The notes beneath the pieces were generated by a model. That model did no database searches and was not told where the DNA came from. It saw only the letters and a program-made list of their open reading frames with translations. From positions 540,618 to 604,617 of the forward strand of contig SCFE01000095.1 in assembly GCA_004352715.1 (NCBI GenBank): 64,000 bases of DNA, written 5' to 3'. Numbering within the stretch: the stretch's first letter is position 1; every line of letters begins with the position of its first letter. The position numbers and the translations under genes were made by a program. Of the stretch, positions 45,451-57,045 are shown one piece after another. Source of the stretch: Hofstenia miamia. Taxonomy: Eukaryota > Xenacoelomorpha > Acoela.

Positions 45451-46599
45451 ATGGATTGGACTGCTCAACACAAAAGCTTCATTGTGGAAACCTTTATCAA
45501 GAAAGAATCTGTAACTGCAACAAGCCGCGCGTTCAGAGTGCACTTGAATCTTAACGTGAATGTTGCATTACCAAGTAGAAATTTTATTTTACGATGGACT
45601 GAGAACTTCAGAGCCACTGGATCAGCATATAAAAGAAAACAAACCGGAAGACCTGTCACCGCTAGGACTCCAGAGAATGTAGCGGCTGTTAGAGCTTCAG
45701 TCATACGGTCTCCACGGCGTTGGACAATTAAACAAGCCCAAGATCTAAGGATTTCTGAAAGAAGCTTGCGAAGAATTCTTCACAAAGATCTGTATATGCA
45801 TCCTTACAAAATAATGTGCGCGCAAGAACTCAGCGAAAGAGACACTCATACTCGCACAACGTTATGTTTGGAAATTCAACAACATGTCGCCTCCGAAGCT
45901 TTTGTGCTTTTAACTGATAAAGCCCATTTTCACCTGTGTGGTACAGTAAATAAACAAAACTTCAGATATTGGGCCGAGAACAACCCTCAAGAGTTGCATC
46001 AACGCCCATTGCATTCTCCTCGAGTGACGGTATGGTGTGCGATTGCATAATTCGGCATTTGGCGTCCTTATTTCTTCGAAGAAAACAACGTTACGGTCAC
46101 TGTGAAATCTGATCGATATTTTGAGATGCTGGAGACATTTGTCAGACCAAAATTGACTAATTTCCACGATATGAACAGAGTTTGGTTTCAGGAGGATGGG
46201 GCAACTGTCCACACTTCTTGAAGTTCGATGGAGTTTTTGAGGGAGATGTTCCCTGGACATGTGATCTTATTGCGTGGCGACATCGGCTGGCCCGCACACT
46301 CGCCAGAATTGAATCCTTGTGACTATTTCCTCTGGGGATACCTCAAATCAAAAGTTTACATTAATCGGCCTCAATCTATCGAACAACTTAAACGTGCAAT
46401 CTGTCAAGAAGTCGCTGCCATTAAACAAGAAATGGCATGCAGAGTTGTGGAAAACTTTCGAGAACGGCTTCAACAATGTATAGACAATAATGGGTCTCAT
46501 TTAACTGATGTTAAAACAAAACTTTTTTTATGTAGTTTTCGACAATATAAACACTTTTTTTACTTCACTTTATATGGCTTTTATTCAACGTTGAAATGA
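45451..46599 (+). pseudogene. Mariner-type transposase with two premature stops
   Basis: The frame runs from ATG at 45451 through the paired HTH region (QHKSFIVETFIKKESVTATS, TENFRATGSAYKRKQTGRPV, RSPRRWTIKQAQDLRISERS). The catalytic domain has the first Asp in FVLLTDKAHFHLCGTVNKQN, the second in VWFQEDGATVHTS, and the third in SPELNPCDYFLWGYLKSKVY. The last two are 42 positions apart, i.e. DD41D as in rosa-type mariners. The C-terminal ENFRERLQQCIDNNGSHL motif is intact. Stops are TAA at 46048 and TGA at 46219. The residue after the first Asp is Lys where Glu is common. Two point changes separate this from an open frame, so it is young or recently silenced. Confidence 0.9.
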
Positions 46600-47115
46600 A
46601 TATTGCAAAAATTAGGGGTTAAATACATGTTTTCACTTTATACTTAAACCAAAGAAATCATCATTGACAGGCTGAAGGGGGCCATTGCCCCATGTCCCCT
46701 AAATACGCCTCTGGTAGTGCAACACCTGTCAATTTGACTGAATAAGCAAACAATGATTAAAATAGTGTGTAGTACTTAAGGAAATATATTTAAAAATAAG
46801 GATAATTATAAAGATAATTCTTTGAAAATTAAGAAACTTTTGATGCATAATTTAAATAATGTTTCAAGTGAAATGAGGGCGCCAGCTGTAATCAAACGGA
46901 AAATCTTAGCATGAAAGAAAGTGGATGTTACGGTTTAATTTCCTGGCATTCGCTTAAAATAATTATTGAAGATTGGAGTGTAAGAAATATAAATTGGGTA
47001 ACGTTTGAAGTTAATATTGGCGAAAAGGATTACAAATTTCCAACAAAGAGGAGAGCAATTATTCACACCTTCATCAAATATTAACTCTGCAAATACTTAT
47101 ATTTTCATATCACAA
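46600..47115. other. Non-coding spacer with hAT-like end
   Basis: Minus-strand CAGAGGCGTATTTAGGGGAC at 46695-46714, followed by a GGGGCAATGGCCCCC palindrome (46678-46692), resembles a hAT-type end. The rest is unassigned. Confidence 0.4.
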
Positions 47116-47144
47116 GTTAAGAATGATTGTCAAATTGTAAAAAA

Positions 47145-47187
<43 letters not shown>

Positions 47188-47193
47188 ATATAA

Positions 47194-47645
47194 ATTTTCA
47201 TGCACTTAAAAAAAATTTAATATATATTGATGATCATCAAAATCTCTTAAAAGCACGGAATAAGATAATTAATACACGATTAAAATTAACTAAGTTAACA
47301 CAAATTTTGCAATCAAAGAAAACGTCAGATAGTTTTAAGAACAAAGATCCTATAGAAAAAATGCTAGTTTCCTCACTTGTCTATAAATACAATTGTGAAG
47401 AATTCAATATTTCTTACATCGGGGAAATTAAGCGCCATTTTATAACTATGATCAATGAGCATCTATCAGGTCATCAAATGTCAGAAACATATATGCATCA
47501 ACATCATGCTAAAAAGAACAATTTTAATATAATAATGAGAACACCAAATACGAAGATTGCAGAAGCTTCAATAATTAACAACCATAACAAAGACCAATTA
47601 TTGAACAAGCAACAAAGTAATATGAGCATATTAAATTTATTCTAA
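47194..47645 (+). pseudogene. Penelope-like GIY-YIG endonuclease domain (5'-truncated ORF)
   Basis: An open frame of about 150 codons, with no stop from the TA tract to TAA. The finger/linker HALKKNLIYIDDHQNLLKA is followed by PIEKMLVSSLVYKYNC and SYIGEIKRHFITMINEHLSG, giving the GIY-type Y-x-Y, YIG, Arg and Glu of the nuclease. The end is FNIIMRT, then a KIAEASIINN segment and LLNKQQSNMSILNLF. In Penelope-like elements this domain nicks target DNA for reverse transcription. The usual second Cys of the C-x-x-C before YIG is Phe. Without reverse transcriptase it is a dead 3' fragment, though its frame is well kept. Confidence 0.8.
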
Positions 47646-47722
47646 GTGCATGAAAATTTAAACATCATTAAATTTTAGTGTAGTATATTGTAAATACTAT
47701 TCCCACAAATTATGTATTCTGG

Positions 47723-47753
47723 TGATGATTTTTGAATCGAAACCGGTTAATAT
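47723..47753 (+). ncRNA. Structured Penelope-like tail, hammerhead-like core
   Basis: TGATGA (47723-47728) and CGAAAC (47738-47743) are spaced by a short stem (GATT/AATC), the layout of a minimal hammerhead ribozyme core. Penelope-like elements are known to carry such motifs. The invariant C before TGATGA is G here, so activity is doubtful. Confidence 0.3.
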
Positions 47754-47771
47754 TAAATAGAGTACAATAGT

Positions 47772-47772
47772 T

Positions 47773-47819
<47 letters not shown>
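47772..47819. repeat. (TA)n tract at left gap edge
   Basis: Follows the Penelope-like tail directly and runs into Ns. Confidence 0.95.
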
Positions 47820-48289
47820 NNNNNNNNNNNNNNNNNNNNNNNNNNNNNNNNNNNNNNNNNNNNNNNNNNNNNNNNNNNNNNNNNNNNNNNNNNNNNNNNN
47901 NNNNNNNNNNNNNNNNNNNNNNNNNNNNNNNNNNNNNNNNNNNNNNNNNNNNNNNNNNNNNNNNNNNNNNNNNNNNNNNNNNNNNNNNNNNNNNNNNNNN
48001 NNNNNNNNNNNNNNNNNNNNNNNNNNNNNNNNNNNNNNNNNNNNNNNNNNNNNNNNNNNNNNNNNNNNNNNNNNNNNNNNNNNNNNNNNNNNNNNNNNNN
48101 NNNNNNNNNNNNNNNNNNNNNNNNNNNNNNNNNNNNNNNNNNNNNNNNNNNNNNNNNNNNNNNNNNNNNNNNNNNNNNNNNNNNNNNNNNNNNNNNNNNN
48201 NNNNNNNNNNNNNNNNNNNNNNNNNNNNNNNNNNNNNNNNNNNNNNNNNNNNNNNNNNNNNNNNNNNNNNNNNNNNNNNNNNNNNNNNN
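47820..48289. other. Assembly gap, 470 N
   Basis: TA repeats on both sides; frames across it are artefacts. Confidence 0.98.
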
Positions 48290-49035
48290 ATATATATATA
48301 TATATACAAGTTAGTAGGTGTGGATACACATACATAACGAGTTGAGAACTGGGACGTGAATTTGGAATAATTTTATGCAATTTATTTAGCATTTCATGCT
48401 CTAATGAGACACTTAGTATCTATTAGAATAAAATTACGAAAACAGCATACAGCCGCATTGGGACTCGCAACATATTTCTAAGCTACCGTCTGGTGTTTGT
48501 GCATCAAAACTCAGTTTACTTGTTAGAACTTATAATAAACAACTCATGTTTTGTGAAACTAATGAAATTACGTAAGCATCAAACCCACTAAATTTTGTAA
48601 AAATTCACAAAATGAAATAAAGAGCATCATTGCAAATGACGGATCATTAATTATAAAAGGTAATAAAGTCGGAAGCAAGTAATAACAATAACTGTAGTAG
48701 TGATATTAATCAGCGGATCACTACGATTTGTGGAGAAAGAGGCATTCCATCAATTGAAAGCAGAGTTTATTAGATCTTGGTTTATGAATCCTCAGAGAGT
48801 TCTTCATTCCTGTTTATGAATTTTGAATTATTTAATTATTTTATTCGTTTAATCAATTCGGGGAATTGAATTAAGATTCCCACCATTCCAGAAAAAGCAA
48901 ATCACACACATTTCATTATTGTATTTTAAACCGAAAAAAAATATACGCTTTAACGCACATTTACAATATTCATTTTTCTTAAGCCCCAATTGACTATATA
49001 TTTTTTGAAATATTACTAAGAAATTAGCGTAAATA

Positions 49036-49038
<3 letters not shown>
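48290..49038. other. (TA)n gap edge then non-coding spacer
   Basis: (TA)n at 48290-48306, then AT-rich sequence without recognised features. Confidence 0.55.

Positions 49039-49073
<35 letters not shown>
49039..49073. repeat. (TA)n tract at left end of Tc1 element
   Basis: Directly abuts the inverted repeat of the element at 49073-49620. Confidence 0.95.
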
Positions 49074-49075
<2 letters not shown>

Positions 49076-49620
49076 TGCATACCGGGCAAAAGTTTAGCAA
49101 CATCCTCAAATATTTGCCTAATTTCGAAGAAAATATGTTTTTGAAAAATATTGATATTTCAAACATTTGTTTAATAATAAAATAAAGATATACAACAATA
49201 TAATAACTTTACAATGAAAATAGCCAAACAATAAATCAGTCTTAGCGTATTTAGTAATTCGCATGAGCTTCTTTGGCTGCCAGTAGACTGCAATTCTCCG
49301 AGGCATCAATTCTGTAAGAGCTCTGCCGATATCTGACTTGATCCAAGCCAGATTAACCCTTTCAGTGATATTGAACAATTACTTAGCTTACTCTTGAGTA
49401 AATCCCGGATTTTACCAAGAAGCTTAAATCGACTGAATTCCCGGGCCATCCTGGTAAAAAATTGAAGTTTTGCTTACAAATCCTTGATTCGCAGGGTGAG
49501 GCTTCATCTCGTTGTAGTATGGTAGTTCTTTGCACCGTCATAAAGATCATTCCAAGAAATCTATTGAAAAATTTTACATAAAATTTATAGGTGTTGCTAA
49601 ACTTTTGACCGGTACTGCAT
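49073..49620 (-). mobile_element. Internally deleted Tc1-like element
   Basis: Left end TGCATACCGGGCAAAAGTTT plus AGCAACATCC is matched in inverse orientation by GGTGTTGCTAAAC plus TTTTGACCGGTACTGCA at 49590-49620. The minus strand retains C-terminal transposase pieces: QRDEASPCESRICKQNFNF (second Asp block), then GWPGNSVDLSFL (Glu block, decayed), then AWIKSDIGRALTELMPRRI and the terminal TKY. The N-terminal half and the first Asp are gone. 548 bp; non-autonomous. Located at the edge of a (TA)n array. Confidence 0.85.
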
Positions 49621-52600
49621 AATGCGTGTAAACTATATAATATACATTTCCCTATCACTGGCCTTCTCACTTGTTTACATGTTATTATTCGAATGTGTAT
49701 AAGAAGAGCCGACAAACATAAACGACAAGAAATACTTGATTTTTTCTCCAATAAAAATACCAAGACATTCCAAAGATTGCCTGATTCCAACAATTGGGGG
49801 AAGGGCTTAACACCAGAAATCTACGAAAATATTTAAATAGAGCAAATGTATATTTGAAATAAATCCATGGACAGATTTGAAAATATGTTTTCAATCAGTT
49901 TGACATTTTATGAACGCTGTCGAACTGTTCTGTACAAAGAGTCATTCATTGTTCTCTACAATGTTGTGCCTGTCTACACAGGATGTGGAATTTGACTTCT
50001 ATTTACTTCTACTCGAATAATTGCTTTAATTGATGAACTAAAATCTTGGTTTTGGAAAATTGTTTGTTCAGAAGAGCATTTACGCAGCATATTTCCAAAA
50101 ATGCAATTCAATTAAATAAATAGCAAAATATGTAGTAAGTACTTGAAAAACAAAGAAGATACATGTCTCGTACGTTATTGTTTCCGATTTTGAAGTAACA
50201 GCGAGAAACAAAATTTTCTATGTAAGCTTAATGAATTTATTTGCAAATTCTGAAAAGTTTGATTGGAATTTGCGTTTACATTGAATAGAGGTTGAAATAT
50301 GAAAATTTAACAAAGTTTCTATTCAATTATACGTAAAGAAATATGTACAAAAAAGTGATATCAGGGAAAATTAAGCCTTCATTATCAAACTCATTTATTT
50401 TAAGTTGATACAAATGCAATTAAATTTTGTAGTGTTGGCTAAGGAAGGAATCGCTCAATTAGTAAATGAATGTATCCCATATTACTGAATACAAACTATA
50501 TGTAAGACTAAGGAACAATCCCACTACAATCTCAGAAGAACACTCTTCGTTTTCCTATATTTACTCCATGAACCATTCATATTCTATGTTCTCCTACGTT
50601 GCTTTCAGAAACCTCATTATAAGGATTGCTGAAAAGTTTTCATTACTAGTTTAGTTTCCAGCTCCCAAACAATTTCAAAAAAAAACATTTTGTTGGTTAC
50701 ATAAAAAACCGAATAGCAGCTAAACGAAACATAATGATATGTTAGATAAAGCCAATTTTATCAAGCTCTCGAATTTTTGGTTAAGACCAATTATTTATAG
50801 TCAGTATCGAAGATAACTGGTAATGACAAGGAAACGAATATGAAAGTGATTTGATATTTTGAAAGAAAGTAAACTGTATAGAAAACTAAGAGCCATGGAC
50901 ATTCTCAGGTTTGCCATGGACTGACAATTTTCGATCTACAACCCACACCACACCAAAAGAAATATCTACAAATCTACATCACACCACAGGAATAAATATT
51001 TTTATGTATATTTATTATGTATTAAAATACACAAAATTTAAAAAAAAAATAAAAATTAATCACTATCCTCACCATAATCATACTCAGTGATTTGATACTA
51101 ATGTCATAATTTTTTCTAAAAATCGTTTGCTGATTTATTGAAAATCATTGACTTAAATACAATCAAGTTCAACCTCTTTTGAGAGACTTGGCTAAAATCA
51201 AGCCACAGTTACTAGTCTTTCTAGCATAATAACATTTATAAAACACCCTTTTAGCATTATACTACTTTTTAATAGCATTCATTTACAGGAAATTCTTCAT
51301 TGTAATTAATTTCAGCCAATAAGTGATGAGGTTAATTTCAATAGTAAAATCGATAGATTTTAATTTTTATGTTAATTGCGACTATACAAGACTGCTGAAG
51401 ATGAAATCATTCTATTCATTCCCCAATTTAATTCGATTAAGCAAAGCAGCATTCACGATTGTAATAAATTTTGAGCATTATCAACCTATACAAATGCAGC
51501 CATTATTAAGGTTGCCCATAAATTTGTTTGCCCAGAAATCCCACAAGCTAAAAGCTCGCATGCAGTGTGATGTGTTGTGGTGTGATGTGGAGATCTCCAC
51601 TAGAAATTCTGAACTATATATTTAGAGAAACCAAACCTCATAAAACAAATTTAAATGGGCTTGTGAAAAGGTATTCTATGTTAAATTATTAATTACCATT
51701 CTGATTGAATATTGACACCCGTGGAATTTATGGAATATGTAGTCAATAAATCTTTTATGTTTTCGACTACGAATGTTTTAAATCCTCATTTGCCATTACA
51801 TATTATATTGTCTAAATAAATGTAGAAATAGCGATCGACACTGGGTATGAAAACTAAACATATACTAGCAGCTGTGCGGGATACAATTTTAAGTAAGCAA
51901 ACTCGAATTGTTTACAAATAATAAATTATGAAACTAATGTAATTGTGTTCAATCAAGCGTTACTTCATTTACTACAACTGGAAAATTGTGTAAATATCCA
52001 TGAAAAGAGAGTCAAATATCCTGTACTGCAGTAGATCCGCCCTTCACTATTAATTAATGGAAGAATTGCAACAAACGAGCGGTGAGAAATCTACATCATT
52101 TATCATTTTAGAAATATTGCATTAAGCGCCATCTGGCGATATCAAGTGCAATTGAAAAAAGAATTAGTGGTGAACAAGTGTAATAAATATTACAGATGCT
52201 AGACAATGAAATGTTTATTAACAACTATATTGTTTTCCAAGATCAGCAAACAAATTGATAATCTTTTTACATCAATTGACGTAAAATTCTGTCTAATCAC
52301 ATAATTCTGCATGGAAACATTGTAAGTCTCCATAAATGCTGGGAATGGAACAGAAAAATGAGAACTCCACTTCAACTAATACTTTCAATTAAAATGGGAT
52401 AAAGCAATGCTATAGCTGAATGAAAATCAAACACAACAAATGATATAATTATAGCTGCAGACTTTCTCTGATATTATAATGGTGAGACTGTTGCACATTA
52501 TAACCGTGATGAAAAATGCGAATATTCCAATGTATTTACTAACTCTTCTCAATTTTAATTAATAATACTATATTCAGGGAAAAACCCTTGCCCCAGTCAC

Positions 52601-55600
52601 AAACTGCGAATACCAAAAAATGACAAGCAAGGCAAGTGTCACCTATATTCCATAAAGGTATTTAAACAGTCTGAACACTTTTTGAATAAGCAGTATACAA
52701 GACGTCGAAATAGATATTTTATGATGTTACTTTCTAATGTTTAAATGTTAAAGTTAATATAAAACGAAAAATTAATATGTGATCATCTATAGCCAAAGCA
52801 TTGATAATAACCATAAAAAATATCTCTGCAATTTAATGGTAAAGACATAAGAAACAATGGTTTCTCTGATATAAGTTTTAGCTTTATATGATTTATTTTG
52901 ATTGTAATTTTACATAAAATTTATGTGCATATTTATATGAAATTTTCAGAACATATGTCTCATTAATAGTTTATAGAGTGTACATTAAATTAAAAAGTTC
53001 ATCTGATGACTCAATTATTTTTACCAAAATGTCCGTGATGGGTGACCACGTACTGCAGGCTCAAAGGGCTTTGTTTATTCTATTAAAAGAAATCTGTCTC
53101 CTGCAATTAAATGAATGAATGCTTTTAAAAATGAATATGTGCAAATAGTAAACTTGTCAACATCCTCCGTTGATCAGTAAACACAAAAAAATACAAGAAG
53201 AACCAAGTCACACATGTTGTTTTCAAAGTAATAGACAAGACTTGACACATTCATTAATGAAAAGGAAAATTCAAAATTACAAATTACATTCAAAATTTAA
53301 AAAATACATTCTACAAATTGTTTTGTAAACCTCAACTTCACAAATGACCAAGTTTGTTTTCTACTAAAATATATAAAATTATTATTCTTATTACTGGTTT
53401 TTGATGAAATTTCATTGCAAAAGACTAATTAATTATTATTTTCATAGCATTATAAATAAATATATTAGAAAATCTATTTGCTACAATCCTACTATTGTAA
53501 ATAAAAATTAAGCTTGGGAAGGAATAATAAACATCCAAAATGCTTAGCTTAGACTTATAAAAATATACTTTAACAAGATCTTTTACTCTTGAATAACACT
53601 ATTAATTATAATCGAGAATAGCCGAAAAACCGAAACCGCGGTTTTAAGGTGCAAAAAAACCCGAAGCCGAACTAAATGTTTGGAAATCGCCGAGAATTAT
53701 CTAACAGGATTCTGGCACTATGTACTTAATTGTTTCTGCAAATCTGTGCTCTGTAGAATTGTTCTTGAATTATCTAATGCACAGCGCCGTTATGTATCAA
53801 TTATATTTAGAGCTTCATAATGAATAAGTGTAGAAGTAGCATAAAGAAGGAATTGAATTTAAATTAACACAAAATATCGGAATTTAGTTATCACTATAAT
53901 TAAATTCATGTGTTAAATGTAATTTCAAAGAACAAAATTATCAGCGACTTAATAAGACAGTAGTTGCATAAATAATAATAGCACGCAGTATTGTAAAAAT
54001 AAAAACGAGAAATTGAATGTTAAACAAAGACCGCATTGATAAAATAATTACCGGCAAAAATAAGAATTAAATATTAAAGGAAAATTAATGACGAAGATTT
54101 CTTTTAAATGAATTTCTTTGAATGTGAAATATAAAATAATGGAATTAAAGCCAAACACAGGGTTCTTGTTAATAGCTACGTCAACAGATATGACACCCGC
54201 TTTATAAACAAACTAAAAAAAGAGATGGATAAAAATTTCCACTTGTAATACGATACAATATATGATGTGTAATTTAAAACATTTACAGTTATAAAGTTTT
54301 TTTACAACTTTAAAGAGAAATTTAATTCTAATACCGGATTTAGAATGACAAAAATCGTTAGATTTTTAAAGGGGCCAAAAACTTTTTAATAGTAAAATAT
54401 AATAAGAATATAAGAATAAAATAAATTTTATAAAAATGCATGATGTTGCTAACGCTGATAATGCAAAAACTTATCAAGATTATGAACACGCTTGCAACAA
54501 TATTGAAGAGTGCAGTCCTACGATGAAATACAGAACTGATTGATGTTGGTCAAGATCGCAGTGGTGAAAAATGACAATTCTAGAATTTACAAAAATTAAT
54601 ATGCGCCCAGAGCTATAATAAATACAGTTTGAATGTGGTAAGTTTCCTGCTTAATGTAAGCGACTAGTGATTTTTTAGAAATGAGTTTAGGAAGGAATTG
54701 GGTGCATGCCTCAGAGGAGAAATGAAGAAAGCAGGTGAAAAATTGCCTATTTTCCTGCTAAACAAAGGCAGGTGTGCCATGTGTAATAATGATTAAAGAG
54801 ACATCTAAAGCATTAAAAATTGATGGTATTAAACTATCAAAGATAGATGTAAATCTAATTAACCGTGGAGTGTGTTTATTATTTAATCATTAACTGTGTA
54901 ACTAATAAAGCCAATTCTTTTCACAAAATCTTTCCCATTATTCTAATCCAATGAACAGTGAAATTTTCTATTCATTCGAATTTGTCCCACATATCTTTTG
55001 TGTAAATAAGGTCAGCGGTTTCAAATCACGTGCTTCTACGCTTATTAAAACACACCAACTAAATTCATAAATTATTGCACGATATTTTTTGTTGTCCAAT
55101 GACTCAGATTGTATTTAATATACACGATAACAGCTCATTTATTTTTTGAAATTAACAGACACACACAATAAATTGTGGAAAGCTATAAAGATTGGTGTGG
55201 ATAGTCTAAGATTACAGACGCAGAGATTTTAACAGCATTACATTTGTAATCTAAATAGTAGGAGTAAAACTACTTAGAGCTTCCTCATTGTTAACATAAC
55301 CAGTTTAGTGCACCTCAACATTATGTAAAATTGATAACCATAAAAAAAACTCTTGCGCATTATCCAGAAGGATTCCAGAGGTCTTGACGCATTAAATAAC
55401 AACAAGTTACCGTGCGTCTGGGCTACAGAAAAAAAACCATTAAAGGAAAATGTCTGGTGAATAATTTCCGAACTGATAAATAGTTCAAGATAATTAAAAA
55501 AACTTCATTGAAGTATCAAGATCTTGCATAGAATATAAAAATCAAGAGCAAATATAACAGGTTTGAGCAAAAGCTTTTTAAATTAATTTCATCCTTCTAG

Positions 55601-56886
55601 CAGTAAATTAATCAATTCATCCAGCATAACTTGCATTTTTGTTTGTATTCATCCAACTTGGTGTTTATGACATAAAACATCTGCAATTCCATATAAAGAT
55701 TAGAAAGTTTTCGAAGGGAGAAGAAAATGGCCTACTTCCAATGGCGTTCAAGTATCTGAAAGCACTATTGGGTTTACTGGACGCGTTAGAGGCCTCTAAA
55801 TAATTATCTCCCACGTGGCACTAATTTTTTTAAATTTAAGAAATTTAAGCTTTGCATAGGAAGGTTCTCAGATCAGCTCCTCCAATAATAATAATATTCA
55901 TCCTTAGCTCCTGCTTAGGTTGCTCCACGGGCAATGTATCATTTTAAAATATCCTTTATATTACAAGAGTCACTCACGTTCAAAAGTTTACTGCGGTGGA
56001 TTAGGCTCATATCTTCATAATACGAAACTTTATGTAGTTTAAAGAAATAGCAAGAAAATTAATTCATGTTAACATCAACTTTAAAAACAAATTATTTTTC
56101 TCAAGGTCGTTAACTACAAATTAAAGAATCAGAGCTAGAAGAGAGTCAGGCTACCTTGTGTCAGAAATGTCAACTAAGATTTTACTAATTTGAGAAAATT
56201 TTTACCAATTTCGATTAATGCATGGAAAGATGTATTTAATCGTTGTTGTCAATTAGCGAATTCAGTTATTCATGATGTCTATTTCAAAAACAAATTCCAG
56301 AAATTGATCCTCCTCATTACAGGTGGATAAATAGGTCTTGCTCTTGATTACTATGATATATTGGCAAACATGAAACCACCAAAAACTTGAGATTAAATCA
56401 CACACTATTAATATCATTATTTTTTATTCAATATCAATCGCTTTCCACGATGAGAAATATGTCAATTTCTTTAAATTTCCTAAATGGCTTCTTAAAGTAC
56501 AATCAAAGAAGCAAAAAGCTTTCTAGCAACAGTTACCGTCACGATTCATTTACACCCAGCTGTTGAAAATTATGGAATGATGGAAATATGGAAATACAAT
56601 TGAAAAAATATAAATTTCTAAGAAAAAATCAAAATATTTTAAAAAACAGTAATCGATAATAGACATTCTCGTCAAATAAACGCAACATAAGAACATTTAA
56701 ACGCCTTGAGAAAGGTACTGATTTAAATTTTTGATATGTTGATGGATGTTGGCTTGCTTCATTTATTTGATTTTGGGAATGCCATAAAAAAGAGACAATT
56801 TCTAGGTCAGGAAAGTCAGATGAACCTTTTGCATGTTGGGGATTGAATTCATAAAGACTAATTTTCAAATTTTACGATTTTACCCA

Positions 56887-56890
<4 letters not shown>
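49621..56890. other. Longest feature-poor stretch
   Basis: AT-rich, no gene recognised. ORF 51323-51625 (+, 100 codons) lacks motifs. A GC-richer patch at 55720-55790 is open on both strands but short. One hAT-like scrap is listed separately. Confidence 0.5.
53622..53692. repeat. hAT-like scrap
   Basis: CCGAAAAACCGAAACCGCGG followed by TTTTAAGGTGC and CCCGAAGCCGAA resembles the CCGAAAACCG-rich ends of some hAT elements. It is an island of high GC in AT-rich DNA. Confidence 0.3.
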
Positions 56891-56891
<1 letters not shown>

Positions 56892-56941
<50 letters not shown>

Positions 56942-57045
56942 CACATATATTNNNNNNNNNNNNNNNNNNNNNNNNNNNNNNNNNNNNNNNNNNNNNNNNN
57001 NNNNNNNNNNNNNNNNNNNNNNNNNNNNNNNNNTATATATATATA
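56892..57045. repeat. (TA)n array containing an 82-N gap
   Basis: TA repeats 56892-56951 (with a TTTACACA interruption), Ns 56952-57033, and TA repeats to 57045. Confidence 0.95.

Larger units (their letters stand above)
45285..46599 (+). mobile_element. Mariner-family element (rosa-like, DD41D), nearly intact
   Basis: Inverted repeats at about 45312-45393 and 46511-46597 share AATAAAAGCCATAT, TGAAGTAA and AAACTACATAAAAAAGTTTT in inverse orientation. The outermost bases differ; the left begins with GGGTCCGGCATAAATTCCGG, containing a GTCCGG/CCGGAC palindrome not seen at the right. A (TA)n tract (45392-45414) lies between the left repeat and the transposase start. The element encloses one transposase frame with two stops and no frameshift. 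Confidence 0.88.
47116..47760 (+). mobile_element. Penelope-like element, 5'-truncated 3' end
   Basis: Starts at the same base pattern (GTTAAGAATGATTG) as the copy at 35564. It includes a (TA)n tract (47146-47180), the end of the ORF with a GIY-YIG domain, about 110 nt of 3' UTR and a structured tail ending in GAAACCGGTTAATATT. The reverse-transcriptase domain is not present. Confidence 0.8.

Noticed and set aside
47710-48392. Long frames across the 470-N gap
   Set aside because: Artefacts of TA repeat and Ns, not coding.
50940-51600. Apparent inverted repeat of CACATCACACCACA-like sequence
   Set aside because: Similarity is limited to a low-complexity CA/CT-rich 14-mer and does not extend.
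51323-51625. 100-codon plus-strand ORF
   Set aside because: No motif, no splice or poly(A) context; chance-like composition.
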